A program made the translations under genes and the position numbers. Of a DNA stretch of 64,000 nucleotides, positions 24,201 through 37,275 are shown in pieces (position 1 is the stretch's first letter; each line of letters begins with the position of its first letter). The notes beneath the pieces were generated by a model that made no database searches, had not been told where the DNA came from, and was given only the letters and a program-made list of their open reading frames with translations. The stretch is from Glandiceps talaboti (lineage: Eukaryota > Hemichordata > Enteropneusta > Spengelidae). Location of the stretch: NCBI RefSeq assembly GCF_964340395.1, contig NC_135567.1:8763658-8827657 (forward strand), given 5' to 3'.

Positions 24201-27200
24201 CTCACAGTCTAGTTCCTATACAGTATCATTACCATTTACACCTCCACTCACAGTCTAGTTCCTATACAGTATCATTACCATTTACACCTCCACTCACAGT
24301 CTAGTTCATATACAGTATCGTTACGATTTACACCTCCACTCACATAGTCTAGTTCCTATACAGTATCATTAAAATTTACATCTCCACTCACATAGTCTAG
24401 TTCCTATACAGTACCATTACCATTTACACCTCCACTCACATAGTCTAGTTCCTATACAGTATCATTACCATTTACACCTCCACTCACACAGTCTAGTTCC
24501 TATACAGTATCATTACCATTTACACCTCCACTCACACAGTCTAGTTCCTATACAGTATCGTTACCATTTACACCTCCACTCACACAGTCTAGTTCCTATA
24601 CAGTATCATTACCATTTACACCTCCACTCACACAGTCTAGTTCCTATACAGTATCATTACCATTTACACCTACACTCACACAGTCTAGTTCCTATACAGT
24701 ATCATTACAATTTACACCTACACTCACACAGTCTAGTTCCTATACAGTATCATTACAATTTACATCTCCACTCACACAGTCTAGTTCCTATACAGTATCA
24801 TTACAATTTACACCTCCACTCACACAGTCTAGTTCCTATACAGTATCATTACCATTTACACCTCCACTCACATAGTCTAGTTCCTATACAGTATCATTAC
24901 CATTTACACCTCCACTCACACAGTCTAGTTCCTATACAGTATCATTACCATTTACACCTCCACTCACACAGTCTAGTTCCTATACAGTATCATTACCATT
25001 TACACCTACACTCTCACACAGTCTAGTTCCTATACAGTATCATTACCATTTACACCTACACTCACACAGTCTAGTTCCTATACAGTATCATTACCATTTA
25101 CACCTACACTCACACAGTCTAGTTCCTATACAGTATCATTACAATTTACATCTCCACTCACACAGTCTAGTTCCTATACAGTATCATTACAATTTACACC
25201 TCCACTCACACAGTCTAGTTCCTATACAGTATCATTACCATTTACACCTCCACTCACAAAGTCTAGTTCCTATACAGTATCATTACCATTTACACCTCCA
25301 CTCACACAGTCTAGTTCCTATACAGTATCATTACCATTTACACCTCCACTCACACAGTCTAGTTCCTATACAGTATCATTACCATTTACACCTCCACTCA
25401 CACAGTCTAGTTCCTATACAGTATCATTACCATTTACACCTCCACTCACAGTCTAGTTCCTATACAGTATCATTACCATTTACACCTACACTCACACAGT
25501 CTAGTTCCTATACAGTATCATTACAATTTACACCTCCACTCACACAGTCTAGTTCCTATACAGTATCATTACCATTTACACCTCCACTCACATAGTCTAG
25601 TTCCTATACAGTATCATTACCATTTACACCTACACTCACACAGTCTAGTTCCTATACAGTATAGTTACCATTTACACCTCCACTCACATAGTCTAGTCCT
25701 ATACAGTATCATTACCATTTACACCTCCACTCACAGTCTAGTCCTATACAGTATCATTACCATTTACACCTCCACTCACATACAAAATGTAGTCTAGTTC
25801 CTATACAGTATCGTTACGATTTACACCTCCACTCACATAGTCTAGTTCCTATACAGTATCGTTACGATTTACACCTCCACTCACATAGTCTAGTTCCTAT
25901 ACAGTATCATTACCATTTACACCTCCACTCACAGTCTAGTCCTATACAGTATCATTACCATTTACATCTCCACTCACATAGTCTAGTTCCTATACAGTAT
26001 TGTTACCATTTACACCTCCACTCACATAGTCTAGTTCCTATACAGTATCATTACCATTTACACCTCCACTCACAGTCTAGTTCCTATACAGTATCGTTAC
26101 CATTTACACCTCCACTCACAGTCTAGTTCCTATACAGTATCGTTACCATTTACACCTCCACTCACAGTCTAGTTCCTATACAGTATCGTTACCATTTACA
26201 CCTCCACTCACAGTCTAGTTCCTATACAGTATCATTACCATTTACACCTCCACTCACATAGTCTAGTTCCTATACAGTATCGTTACCATTTACACCTCCA
26301 CTCACATAGTCTAGTTCCTATACAGTATCATTACCATTTACACCTCCACTCACAGTCTAGTTCCTATACAGTATCGTTACCATTTACTCCTCCACTCTCA
26401 TAGTCTAGTTCCTATACAGTATCGTTACGATTTACACCTCCACTCACATAGTCTAGTTCCTATACAGTATCATTACCATTTACACCTCCACTCACATAGT
26501 CTAGTTCCTATACAGTATCGTTACGATTTACACCTCCACTCACATAGTCTAGTTCCTATACAGTATCATTACCATTTACACCTCCACTCACAGTCTAGTC
26601 CTATACAGTATCATTACCATTTACATCTCCACTCACATAGTCTAGTTCCTATACAGTATTGTTACCATTTACACCTCCACTCACATAGTCTAGTTCCTAT
26701 ATAGTATCATTACCATTTACACCTCCACTCACAGTCTAGTTCCTATACAGTATCGTTACCATTTACACCTCCACTCACAGTCTAGTTCCTATACAGTATC
26801 GTTACCATTTACACCTCCACTCACAGTCTAGTTCCTATACAGTATCGTTACCATTTACACCTCCACTCACAGTCTAGTTCCTATACAGTATCATTACCAT
26901 TTACACCTCCACTCACATAGTCTAGTTCCTATACAGTATCGTTACCATTTACATCTCCACTCACATAGTCTAGTTCCTATACAGTATCATTACCATTTAC
27001 ACCTCCACTCACATAGTCTAGTTCCTATACAGTATCGTTACTATTTACTCCTCCACTCACATAGTCTAGTTCCTATACAGTATCGTTACCATTTACTCCT
27101 CCACTCACAGTCTAGTTCCTATACAGTATCATTACCATTTACACCTCCACTCACAGTCTAGTCCTATACAGTATCATTACCATTTACATCTCCACTCACA

Positions 27201-27722
27201 TAGTCTAGTTCCTATACAGTATTGTTACCATTTACACCTCCACTCACATAGTCTAGTTCCTATACAGTATCATTACCATTTACACCTCCACTCACAGTCT
27301 AGTTCCTATACAGTATCGTTACCATTTACACCTCCACTCACAGTCTATTTCCTATACAGTATCGTTACCATTTACACCTCCACTCACAGTCTAGTTCCTA
27401 TACAGTATCGTTACCATTTACACCTCCACTCACAGTCTAGTTCCTATACAGTATCATTACCATTTACACCTCCACTCACATAGTCTAGTTCCTATACAGT
27501 ATCATTACCATTTACACCTCCACTCACATAGTCTAGTTCCTATACAGTATCATTACCATTTACACCTCCACTCACATAGTCTAGTTCCTATACAGTATCG
27601 TTACCATTTACTCCTCCACTCACATAGTCTAGTTCCTATACAGTATCGTTACCATTTACTCCTCCACTCACATAGTCTAGTTCCTATACAGTATCGTTAC
27701 CATTTACTCCTCCACTCTCAGT
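21275..27722 (+). repeat. Satellite array B, 46/48-bp unit, about 137 copies
   Basis: The unit contains TAGTTCCTATACAGTATC, then TTACCATTTACACCTCCACT and CACA. Units are 48 bp when TA or CA follows CTCACA, and 46 bp without it. A 2,041-bp higher-order repeat is shown by variant pairs such as CATATATTCTAG at 22114 and 24155, and TCATATACAG at 22265 and 24306. Further block duplications carry the rare GTATTGTTACC unit at about 26000, 26660 and 27222. No gene in this interval. Confidence 0.97.
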
Positions 27723-28605
27723 ATACATTGTAGTCAAAGGTTTTACTACATAGAAGTACTGAGATGCATGAGATGAAATTTAAAATTCATCCACAGCCAC
27801 CCACCGAGTCATTAACATCATGTCTTTGTTAATTAATCACAAAATTATAACCAATAACACAGTCCCTCATAAAGTTAGTGTTTATTGAGGCAGTTAAGTA
27901 ATGTCCAAATATGGTATATTTGTCAGCTCAGGATGCTACTTATACACTGTTTACAGTCACTATAGCAGTTGGGGTTCACTGATTGGATGAACAACTTGTT
28001 CAAGTTGTTGTGCTAATTAAGGGACTTTGACCAGACGTGGTTTAGTTAGAAACGATGTTGGTATCCAGACTAAATTGTGTTAGACACGATAGTAAAAGCG
28101 TTTAATTGTTGTTACTTAAAATAGAATTTGACCACAGTCTACATTTTGTAGCATGTCATAAAAACAAAGTTTTCTTAGTCAACACCATGACTTCAGCTCT
28201 ATGCTCTAAACATACATTGGAGAATAATTACATTTTTTCTTATTTTATTTTGATTCTTACATGTATATTCTCTCTCACTCAACATGAAGTAAAATGTTAT
28301 TGCAAGTATCGAGCATAAATTGATGATTTCTGGAAACTGCTTAGAAGTTAGCACCATACATTACATCACATTCTCATTACAATCTGATGTGGTGAAAGCG
28401 GATAGATGTCTTTATTTACCTCTATTTCCATCATTTTGTCTTGTTTGTTTGTTCTGGGTGATCGCCAATTTCCTACATCTGACTATTGTAAGGAGGTTTA
28501 TGTTATTGATAACTCCAGATTAGTTATTACGATGACTACAGACAATCCGATAGTCCTTTGCGTCTGAGCATGCTCAGTCTAGATTGCAACTCCCTATTGT
28601 TGCGG
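27723..28605. other. Dispersed repeat region related to 5990-6400
   Basis: 27975-28080 (GATTGGATGAACAACTTG, GGGACTTTGACCAGACGTGG) matches 5990-6090, and 28500-28605 (TCCAGATTAGTTATTACGAT, GAGCATGCTCAGTC) matches 6320-6399. Between them 28375-28460 holds part of a foldback repeat (ATGTCTTTATTTACCTCTAT) also found at 35265 and 63925. No gene seen. Confidence 0.55.
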
Positions 28606-29499
28606 TAGAGTTAGTTTTTAGCTTTTCCTCCTTCTGGGTTTGTACTTAGTATTGTGTTCAAACCATGGAACAAAAAAAAATCAGAAGGAAAACAAAAACA
28701 CAACTCCAGATCAAAACTAAATGCTACTGTCATAACCACGCACTACATGTACATGTACTTAAATTGTTGAACATATCGGTAGCAAAGTCAGAGGCATGAA
28801 TTTAAATACATTGTACATTGTAAATTCTAGATACAATATTTATAATGTACATGATGTACATGTATATGTAGGTACAAGTTTACATGTACATTGTATGTGT
28901 CCCGAACAGGACTACCGGTTCTCCAATTTTAGTCCTCCATGTACAAAATGATTATGTAATATGTATTTATACAGGCTCAGCTGAAGGTTTCTTTCACTAG
29001 TATAGAATTTGTATATATGAATTGTGGATAGTACATGTATCTCAAAGGTTTATGATAAATCATGTCCATGTTGATAAACATACAAGTACATACACGTATA
29101 CATACACTGTACAATGAAACGTCCTGACAAGGCAGTCAGAATTTTTGGTACCTGCAGTAGCATTTCAACTCATGTTAGAAGGTCAAAATACCATAGATTA
29201 ACAAGGTCACCTTATTCTCACAAGCACCAACATGTAATTAAAGTAATGCGTGTGAAACACATGGCACGGAAGTTACGGTGTCAACCAGGAAATCAAATAT
29301 TTATTATTTTTATGATGCACCTAGGCAGTAATATTCTATTTCAGGTACCGCAAAGTGGCTAGTTTTGTCAACCGGTAGCTGTAGGGGATTAGAAAGAAAT
29401 GTATTATTGAGAGACAGAGTGATGGAATAACTTGTACATCTGGCTTGTCTACTGGGAAAGCTGTCATCATAAATGGAATAAACAGATCATTGATTAATA
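28606..29499. other. Gene-free stretch rich in TACATGTA-like words
   Basis: Dense ACATGTAC/TACATGTA palindromes at 28742-28760 and 28845-28895. The open frame at 29114-29362 has no recognisable domain and I do not call it a gene. Confidence 0.4.
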
Positions 29500-29770
29500 G
29501 CTGAGTTGTCATGATTGATGGCACATCTCCGGGACTACATGTATGTATGAAACTGAATACCGACTTTAAAACAGACACATCTCCAGGACTAATGCTAATA
29601 ACCACCAACCGTCTATATACCAGTGTTATTAATCTATGCAGATTTCTGCCTGTTTTGGACCCAACACATCTCTGTGGATATACATGACTGTACATCTGTA
29701 TTTAATACCGACTGAAAACAGACGTAGACACATCTCCAGGACTAATGCTAACAAGCGACCTATCGGTCAG
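29500..29770 (+). repeat. Left part of an 87-bp-type diverged tandem array
   Basis: Repeated ACAGACACATCTCCAGGACT segments (29570, 29725) resemble the unit of the array at 32930-33765. The array seems interrupted by the insertion at about 29771-32910. Confidence 0.5.
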
Positions 29771-30404
29771 AATAGCTCCGCTGTTTTTTTTTTATTTTGG
29801 TGACATGTAGAAGTGGTTCAGTTCTTCAGCTCTTTACTATGCAGTTTTGTTTTAGCGATGCAATAAAGTGGTTAGTGGTTTCATATGATGTCTCACTATA
29901 AAACACATTTTACACAGAAGTTGGTAATGTATTGTACTTTTATACCATAGTCACCATTTTATAACAAAAATCTACTGTTATGAAAAATTGCACAAAATCT
30001 CAGGGAAAAAATGACTGGGAAATGCACACAAGAAAAAGAAGAAAAAAAGAGGATTTTGAGGTTGGCTATAAATAATTCCAGTGTCTTACAGCTTTAACCC
30101 TGGAAAATTTTAATGATGAATGAAATAAACTAGGGATCTAAAATAATTTTGAGGCAATTTGAATTTCAATTTTCTAACAAATTTACCAAGTCAACAACAT
30201 TCAACTTGTACTAGTTGTAGTAGATATATATATATATAGGGAAGAAATGTATTAATCGCCATCTTAGTTTCCGTACGGCGACAATCCCCAAGTACCCGAA
30301 AGAGAGTCATTCTCAGCCAACAGGGTTCGACAGTGGAGTAAAAGTCACTATCCCACAGGACTAGTAAAATTGATAACGTAGTAGTCCTGCAAAAAATTTG
30401 GTGG

Positions 30405-30715
30405 TCCTATCTTTAAGTGCTTTCGCTTGTTCATTTAGGCTCTTCATCTCTCTTAGTTTTTGCTCTACTTCTAATTCACTTTTCCAAACCCCATATTTAT
30501 TTCAAACACTGTTGTAATTGAACTGTCTATTTCGTTGTAGTTGTTTGTGCATCATCAACTCCTTACTGTAATTTTATTCTCTTTTTTATGTTTTGGAGCT
30601 TCTTCTCTTTTTTTTGTTGCTTTCTGTGAGTAGTTTGTCTTAATTGGGGGGGGGGGGGAGTAATAAGATGTTATGTGGTCTTATTTCTAGCTTAAATACT
30701 ACATAACATTTCTGG
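30405..30715 (-). pseudogene. Decayed inverted copy of the ORF at 3-340
   Basis: On the minus strand the sequence parallels window positions about 25-350, including TATGGGGTTTGGAAAAGTGA and CTAAGAGAGATGAAGAG. It has a deletion of the Arg-rich segment, indels and a poly-G (poly-C on minus) insertion, so the frame is lost. No counterpart of the C-terminal half was seen here. Confidence 0.75.
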
Positions 30716-31067
30716 TACACATTGATCTAACTATTGCATTTTTAAAAGACAAAAAATTACCTTCCCATAGAGCAAGTCTTTATAGTGTTGTCCTTAGTGC
30801 ATATTAGAATGTATTTATAACATAAAAATAAATAAATTTGAAGGTTACCAGCAGTTACAGCAAAATTTTGTTACTAATTACATGTACAAGTCACTTCGTC
30901 TATTTTCGTGTCTATGTACTTCCGGGTTGACATAAACGTTAAACGTGATACAGTCGGCCCTATAATTACTAAGAAATGACAAAACCGTTCACAAAATAAA
31001 GTTCAGGATTTTAATTTTTCAAACCGAATACCAAAACATGAACATGGAACACGGAATCGTGCCAGTG

Positions 31068-31105
31068 CATGGATGTATTAGTGATGTATCACTAATACAT
31101 CCATG
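31068..31105. repeat. Perfect hairpin, 17-bp arms, TGTA loop
   Basis: Arm CATGGATGTATTAGTGA followed by TGTA and the exact reverse complement. The first 13 bases of the arm equal the arm of the hairpin at 4104-4135. Confidence 0.9.
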
Positions 31106-32929
31106 GTCAGTGTTACTAAGTAAGTTAGCAGTTTCATTGTAGGCTGTAAGTTGTTCCACAGTCACGGAAATGACATCGCTACCGATTTTATAAGAATATC
31201 GCCAATCCCTATAATAACGTCATTGTTCTGTATTAGGACCGTCATAGACAAGAATAAAACCATTTAGGAAAGGAATAACAGTTTACAAGCGACTGTGCAC
31301 GGAATCATAGAAAATCTACCCCGTTTCCAAACTAATCGTAATTTTATCGCGAATAGACAACCGGAGTTGGTCAAAATAGCAAATTAAAAATCAAATGAAT
31401 TTTACTATGACTGTGAATTCATCATATAGCCGGTGGTTTGAATTCTGAGCTCCCTGATATACCTATCGAAAAGTCACTATCCCGTCGGACAACCTGCAAT
31501 GGGCATTTGGTACATGGTCCTTACAGAAAGTTACTAGACTCGCGGGATAGCGGACCAGCGTGTATGTCGAACCCTTGCCATACGTTACAGCATAGACCCT
31601 CCTGGTTACAGTGGTAATACTCATTCATGTTCGATTACCTTTCATAAAGAAAACACAACGAAATGGTTGAAGTGATCTTTTTTTTAATTTCTTTTCATCA
31701 CAACAACAAAATCTGCGCGATTAAAAGTGTTGTAAACTAAACCAGAAAGAATTATCGGGCTGGCTAAACTTCCCGATGAACTGGAGTAAGGTCCAAGTCC
31801 AAGTAAGCCCCGATAGTACGTGAAAAAATCTTCTCAAACTAGCGATACAACTTTCAAAATATAACTTGACATGTCTTCATTTGTTAGAGTTATACAATTC
31901 AAGACAGGGTTTCACTCGAAAACAACAATTCTGTGAATAATGACACTGAACGCAGCGATTTCTCGGACGATGTTACCACTGCACTGTAACGTATGGCTGA
32001 CAACGACTTGCTTCTGGGTTAGTCCCTCGTGCATCCGGGTACTTGGGATTGTCGTCCATTACCACATCGGCAATTTTGACGCTGTAATTTTGCCACCAAT
32101 ATTGATCGTACAAAAACAAAACTCCATAAATGAACCACAAAGTACTTTCCCTTTCAAAATGTGGTAATTTTAGAAAGAGTATTATCGTTTTTATTGACGA
32201 CTGACTCTGTCAAAAACACTTCAGTTCAGGCATGGAAGACTTCTCACAATGATCATGAGCTATGAGGTGCATATACTGGAATGAACCATTCTGTAGGAGG
32301 GGTGGTGTGTGAATTAGATTTGAAGTTTACAAACCTTTTTCGAACAAATATTTGTCATTTGGGCGCACAATGCGTAGAATTAAGACTATAGCACATATTA
32401 CATTGCTTGTTTGACGTCAATAGTGTCTTTTGAAAAGTTGCACTTTACCTAAAGTCTCGCGGACTGATTTCCAATATGGCGTCGGTCATTATGCTCATTA
32501 ACATATTCATTTTTTTTTCAAATTTCAAAAAAAAAATCATAAAAAATAGAAGAGAAGACGTGCTGACTTGAAATTAACATATCTAAGTAAGCTACCCCTG
32601 TGCATCAACACACCAGATATCAAAGCAATCTGACTTGAAGTTTATGAGGAGTTGATGAAAATGTCATTTTTGGAAAAAAAATCATAAAAAATTGAAAATG
32701 GCACAGATCAACTTGGCATGAACAAATCTGAATAGTCTCCCCCCAGGGAACATGCACACCAAATATCGAAGAATTCCGACTGTCACTTCCGGAGTAGATA
32801 GTGAAAATATAAAAGTTTGACGGACACCTATGATTCACTCTACTCTCTATACCTCAATACCCACCTATACCTAAAGCTACGCTTTCAGCTTTCGCTGACA
32901 GCGGAGCTAATAAAGTAGTCCTTATTTAT

Positions 32930-33765
32930 GAATCATGACAGTTTTAAAGATACCTGTTATAGATCACAAACATCTCTACAGGGGATATGTACCGGTATGT
33001 ATGTCTGTTTTGGCTGTATACCCGGTACATGTTTAATAAAACAGACACATCTTCAAGTTAATGTCAATAATTGTTAACTAAATCCAACTATCCAACTGAT
33101 TACATGTATGTCAGTTTTCACTCTATCTGCTGTAAATCTCCAGGTTCTATTCACAGTTTTCAATTATCTAGATAATGTCAGTTTTAACTACATGTACATA
33201 ATTATCTTAGAACACACAAATCTCCAGGTTTCTGCCAATAATTGTTGAGTTTTCAATTATCCAGTTAAAGTCAGTTTTGACTGCATACACAATTTAGAAC
33301 ACACACATCTCCAGGTTTCTGCCAATAATTGTTGAGTTTTCAATTATCCAGTTAAAGTCAGTTTTGACTGCATACACAATTTAGAACACACACATCTCCA
33401 GGCTTCTGCCAATAATTGTTGAGTTTTCAATTATCCCGTTAAAGTCAGTTTTGACTACATACACAATTTTAGAACAGACACAACTCCAGGTTTCTGCCTA
33501 TAATTGTTGACAGTTTTCAGCTATCCACTGAGTTAAGGTCAGTTTTAACATTTCAGAACAGACACGCCTCCATGTTTATGCCAATAACTGTTGACAGTCT
33601 TCAACTATCCCTTTAAAGTCAGCTTTAACTATATACACTGTTTTCAAACAGACACACCTCCAGGTTTCTGCCAATAACTGTTGACAGTTTTCAACTATCT
33701 AGTTAAAGTCAGTTTTAAATGCATAACCTGTTCTAGAATAGACATTTCCATGGTTACAATAAGTA
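32930..33765 (+). repeat. Diverged tandem array, period about 87 bp
   Basis: CTCCAGGTTTCTGCC-type segments recur at 33222, 33309, 33396, 33484, 33568 and 33658 (steps 84-90 bp), each followed by AATAATTGTTGA and AAAGTCAGTTTT. Copies at 33222-33480 are close to identical; outer copies are diverged. Confidence 0.85.
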
Positions 33766-34349
33766 CAACTGCCCACATCTACATGTATGCAATAACGATA
33801 TTTGTATGATAAGCCCTTGATCAAAACACCTGTTTTAACTTAAATAATTATATCTGGGACTGTTTCTACAACTTATCAATTCAAGGAATCTATACAATTA
33901 CGATGTCAGTTTTGTTATAGATCAGATGTCTCTCCATGGTAACCAACAGATCTCATGAGTCATAACAGGTTTAATTCTATACCTTTTATAGAACATACAT
34001 GTATATTTATATTGCCATGGTTACCTGATGACCAACAAATCCTCATGACATTATGACAACGGTTCTTTGATAGTTCTTCAATTTACGTCAGAATTAGAAA
34101 TGTGTTTACAGCTGCCAAGTATCACGAAGCTTAGAATAATTAAATCATTGCGTGACCAAGATTCATAGTAGACGAATCGAATTATCGCATTTGTTACCAA
34201 ACTACATACGTACCATTCCAAAAGTACTGTCCTTTTGATGAATAATATATTCTGCATTATTTTAAAAAAGCTGTTCTGATACTAACCCAAGATTTGTCTT
34301 GGTGTTACAAAATGTACTCATTAATCATGTACATGTACAGGGTACATGT

Positions 34350-34636
34350 CAGGGCTTGAAATTAACTTTTTTTCTTTGGTAGTCCCAGTGGGCTGTCAAT
34401 TTCAGAAAGTGGTAGTCCAATAGTCTTATATTCCTGAACTGAAAACAGAGTTCCTCTATTGGAAATATGTGTGTTATTAAAATACTTTCTGTCCGTAAAT
34501 CTTCCATCCTTTAAATCATCACACACTTAATATTAGTCTGAGTGGGCTATCACTGTATCAGCTGAAAATTATGGTAGTCACATGACATGAATTGATAGTC
34601 TGTGGACACAGGACTACTGTTAATTTTGAACCCTGT
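34350..34636. mobile_element. hAT-like MITE, CAGGG termini
   Basis: Starts CAGGGCTTGAAATTAAC and ends GTTAATTTTGAACCCTG, inverted ends of 17 bp with two mismatches. CAGGG termini are typical of hAT-type elements, but I did not find a clear 8-bp target duplication. Related sequence, inverted, is at 46708-46945. Confidence 0.6.
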
Positions 34637-34847
34637 ATGTGTATCTCTGTCTTTCCAAACCATGCCATGGATATTGCTCATTACTACAGTTAGATATCTT
34701 TGTAGGGTGTTCATGAAAACTCAAACACATCCTCTTTGTTGAAGTACATTATTCAAAATTAGCCGTTGTCCTGGAAACTAGACTACAACTTCTAGCTAAA
34801 GTTGACAAATTCATTCCTGAGGTTCATGCATGTACAACATGTACCCA

Positions 34848-35208
34848 TCAAAGGGGCCATATTGATGAGATGTCGGTATTTATTTGGGATTTTTAATTGA
34901 TAACACAAAATGGCTTTCTACTCGAAAAATCAATGTGAAACAACATTGACAATGTCTGTGTTTGTAACTCTATAAATTGAAAATGATTATCAAATGTGTA
35001 AAATGTTTGTTATTATACGTACAATAACAAACCTGTAAACATGATTTAGCTTTTTGTACTGCATTGACTCAGTTACAAACACAGACTTGGTCTACGTTGT
35101 GCCCCATTTCTTTTAAGTACACTAGGAAGTCATGATAAAAATGGTTTTAAGAATTCAAAATTCAAAATAAATACCCAATCTTCACCATTCACTTATACAT
35201 GTACATGG
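34848..35208. mobile_element. Foldback family B, intact hairpin
   Basis: The left arm (GGGGCCATATTGATGAGATG, then TGTGTTTGTAACTC) and the right arm (GAGTTACAAACACAGAC-like, ending ATACCCAATCTTCACC) are inverted copies about 150 bp long, around a centre near TTATTATACGTACAATAACA. Related elements lie at 13031, 43015, 55838, 57536 and 60005. Confidence 0.7.
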
Positions 35209-35230
35209 ATATAAACATTTTTTAATATTA

Positions 35231-35657
35231 AGTTGGTTTCAACCTGATTAAAATCTGATGTGGTAAAAGTGGCTAGATGTCTTTATTTACCTCTATATAT
35301 GTCCATCATTTTGTGTCGTTTGTTTTGTACCAAGTGATCCTTGCCTTTCCACATCTGAACCTGTGTAATATACAATTGTGTTTGAATCTCGTGCTTTTGA
35401 TTGGCCAATCAGAATGAGCATTATGTTGGCAGAGCGTGCTGATTGGTTGTGAAAACCTTACAATATTGTCGACGTTCAATGGGATTGTCTATTACACAGG
35501 TTCAGATGTGGGAAGGTGGCAATCAGTTGGAACCTCAGACCACGAAAAAGAGTTGGAACAAAACAAACGATACAAAATGATGGAAATGGGGGTAAATATA
35601 GGCATCTAGCCTCTTTCACCACATCAGATTTTAATCACATTGAGTTGGTTTGTGCCT
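35231..35657. mobile_element. Foldback element with GATTAAAATCTGATGTGG arms
   Basis: The left arm runs through CTAGATGTCTTTATTTACCT and CATCATTTTGTGTCGTTTG; the right arm is its inverse, ending CACCACATCAGATTTTAATC. The central part also holds an inverted pair around TTCAGATGTGG / CCACATCTGAA. Another copy runs off the window end at 63888-64000. Confidence 0.7.
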
Positions 35658-37185
35658 AGAGCAATGTCGAACAGAGTTACATTGAAAATATTCATGACTA
35701 ATAATTTGATATGGAAATATTATTATATGACTGATAATACTGGTACATAGGAATTATGAAGAGTGATGAAATTTATGAACAATACAAACATACTTAAATT
35801 TTCATTATCACAACCATAAATATCTGACACTGTTTGATAAAACATATTTATCAATAATATTATAATAATGTAATGTTTGATAATGGCACAGCTGTGTTCT
35901 GTTCGAGGACACATCAAATGAGATATAAGTCAACTCAATTATATTTGGGTCACTATTTCAAAATCACATCAAAGTCCTTGACTATCACAGACAGGTATCC
36001 AAACAGCACTAACAGAACTTAGAAGTACACAACACCACGACTAGAGTTCTTATTACTGTTTAGTTTAGTAACATTTCACACACTCAGGTTAACTGACTTT
36101 GTCAAACTGTCCACTTGCTGGCTAGGTTATGGCTAGGTGGCATAAAGCCTGTCGACCTGAACAGGAATAACATTACTAACACTCCTAGAACCCTTGGTCA
36201 TAGCACAACTACTACTACTGTAGTATTAATAAGATGGGATATGGTGCATCACAGGTGAACAAAGGTGTGTCAGTCACTCAGTGGCATGTGAAATTGGTTA
36301 TAATTTAAGCTAGCTACATGTAGAGGGGTCTCAGCATAAAGTAATTTAACCAAATTATCTTTGTGAGTACTACAGGAAGGGATATGCTGTGCTTCTGTGG
36401 CATGATGTCAAATTGGCTTACATGTACATGTTGATGTAGTGAACACACTGCATTCTCCCTGCATGATATTGCATACATGTGTCATTTTATGCACCATTTG
36501 CGCCATCTTTAGAACTTACTGTAGAAGCCGATATACATGTAACATGCAACTGATACACAACAAATCTAGTGAAACCCCTACATGTAGCAAAAATGGTGTA
36601 AAATCGATATTATCTTATAAATTCTACATGTGTAATATGCAGATTTGGAATCAGTTAATCCTCTTTCTACCAGGGTACATTGTACAGTCAAATCATGTAT
36701 TTGTACACAAAAAATGACCAGTTGGGAAAAATAGAACTAAACCGAATATATAATATTTCCTAAATCTTTCATCATAACAGATTTCATAAGGTGACACCTA
36801 CATACCTGTACATAAGCACACTTGATATTTAGATATATATGTACAATATACGTAGGTCGACTGCTGTTTAAGATCAAAACATGACCATGCCCACACACAA
36901 TGCCTGGATTAATACCCTGCCCACATGGTGCCAAAGGCAACAACACCCACTATGTACATATATACTGTGTGGATATGTGACTGTGTTATAATCTATGCAA
37001 ACTATACATATGATGGTTGACATACTTTTTACAATAGACTACTGTATTATATGACTCACTCACTGTTATAGAAAATGTGTACAAATGTAAATCAATACAG
37101 ACTGACATACATGTATATACAATGTATCATACGTGACATGCACACTTAGAATGAGGCTGCAACACCATATGTATGTATATATATG

Positions 37186-37192
<7 letters not shown>
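35658..37192. other. Gene-free stretch
   Basis: No exon or RNA gene recognised. Rich in ACATGTA words. Open frames here (for example 36439-36717) have no domain signature. Confidence 0.4.
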
Positions 37193-37242
<50 letters not shown>

Positions 37243-37275
37243 GTATATAAATTACATATATATTACATATATATT

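Larger units (their letters stand above)
29771..32910. mobile_element. About 3.1-kb composite insertion with AGCTCCGCTGT ends
   Basis: TAGCTCCGCTGT near 29769 is matched by its inverse ACAGCGGAGCTA near 32899. The flanks on both sides belong to the same kind of diverged array. Inside are: an inverted pair of GACAATCCCCAAGTACCCG-type segments (30279-30298 and 32036-32054), a second inverted pair CATACGTTACAG (31570) and CTGTAACGTATG (31985), a hairpin at 31068-31105, a poly-G run (30644-30657), and an inverted decayed copy of the window-start ORF. This may be one element or nested elements; no target duplication was identified. Confidence 0.45.

Noticed and set aside
16818-27722. CRISPR-like array
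   Set aside because: Units are contiguous with no unique spacers, the repeats themselves vary, and the context is eukaryotic; these are satellites.
29114-29362. Basic 82-codon open frame
   Set aside because: It has no recognisable domain, no splice context that I can defend, and its length is within chance for this window.
31940-32167. 75-codon frame in the 3.1-kb insertion
   Set aside because: It has no domain and overlaps the inverted repeats of the insertion.
32471-32484. YY1-like CAATATGGCG as a promoter
   Set aside because: It is inside repeat-rich, gene-free DNA with no exon following.
34350-34636. 8-bp hAT target duplication at the CAGGG element
   Set aside because: Flanks GTACATGT and TATGTGTA do not match well enough to claim a duplication.
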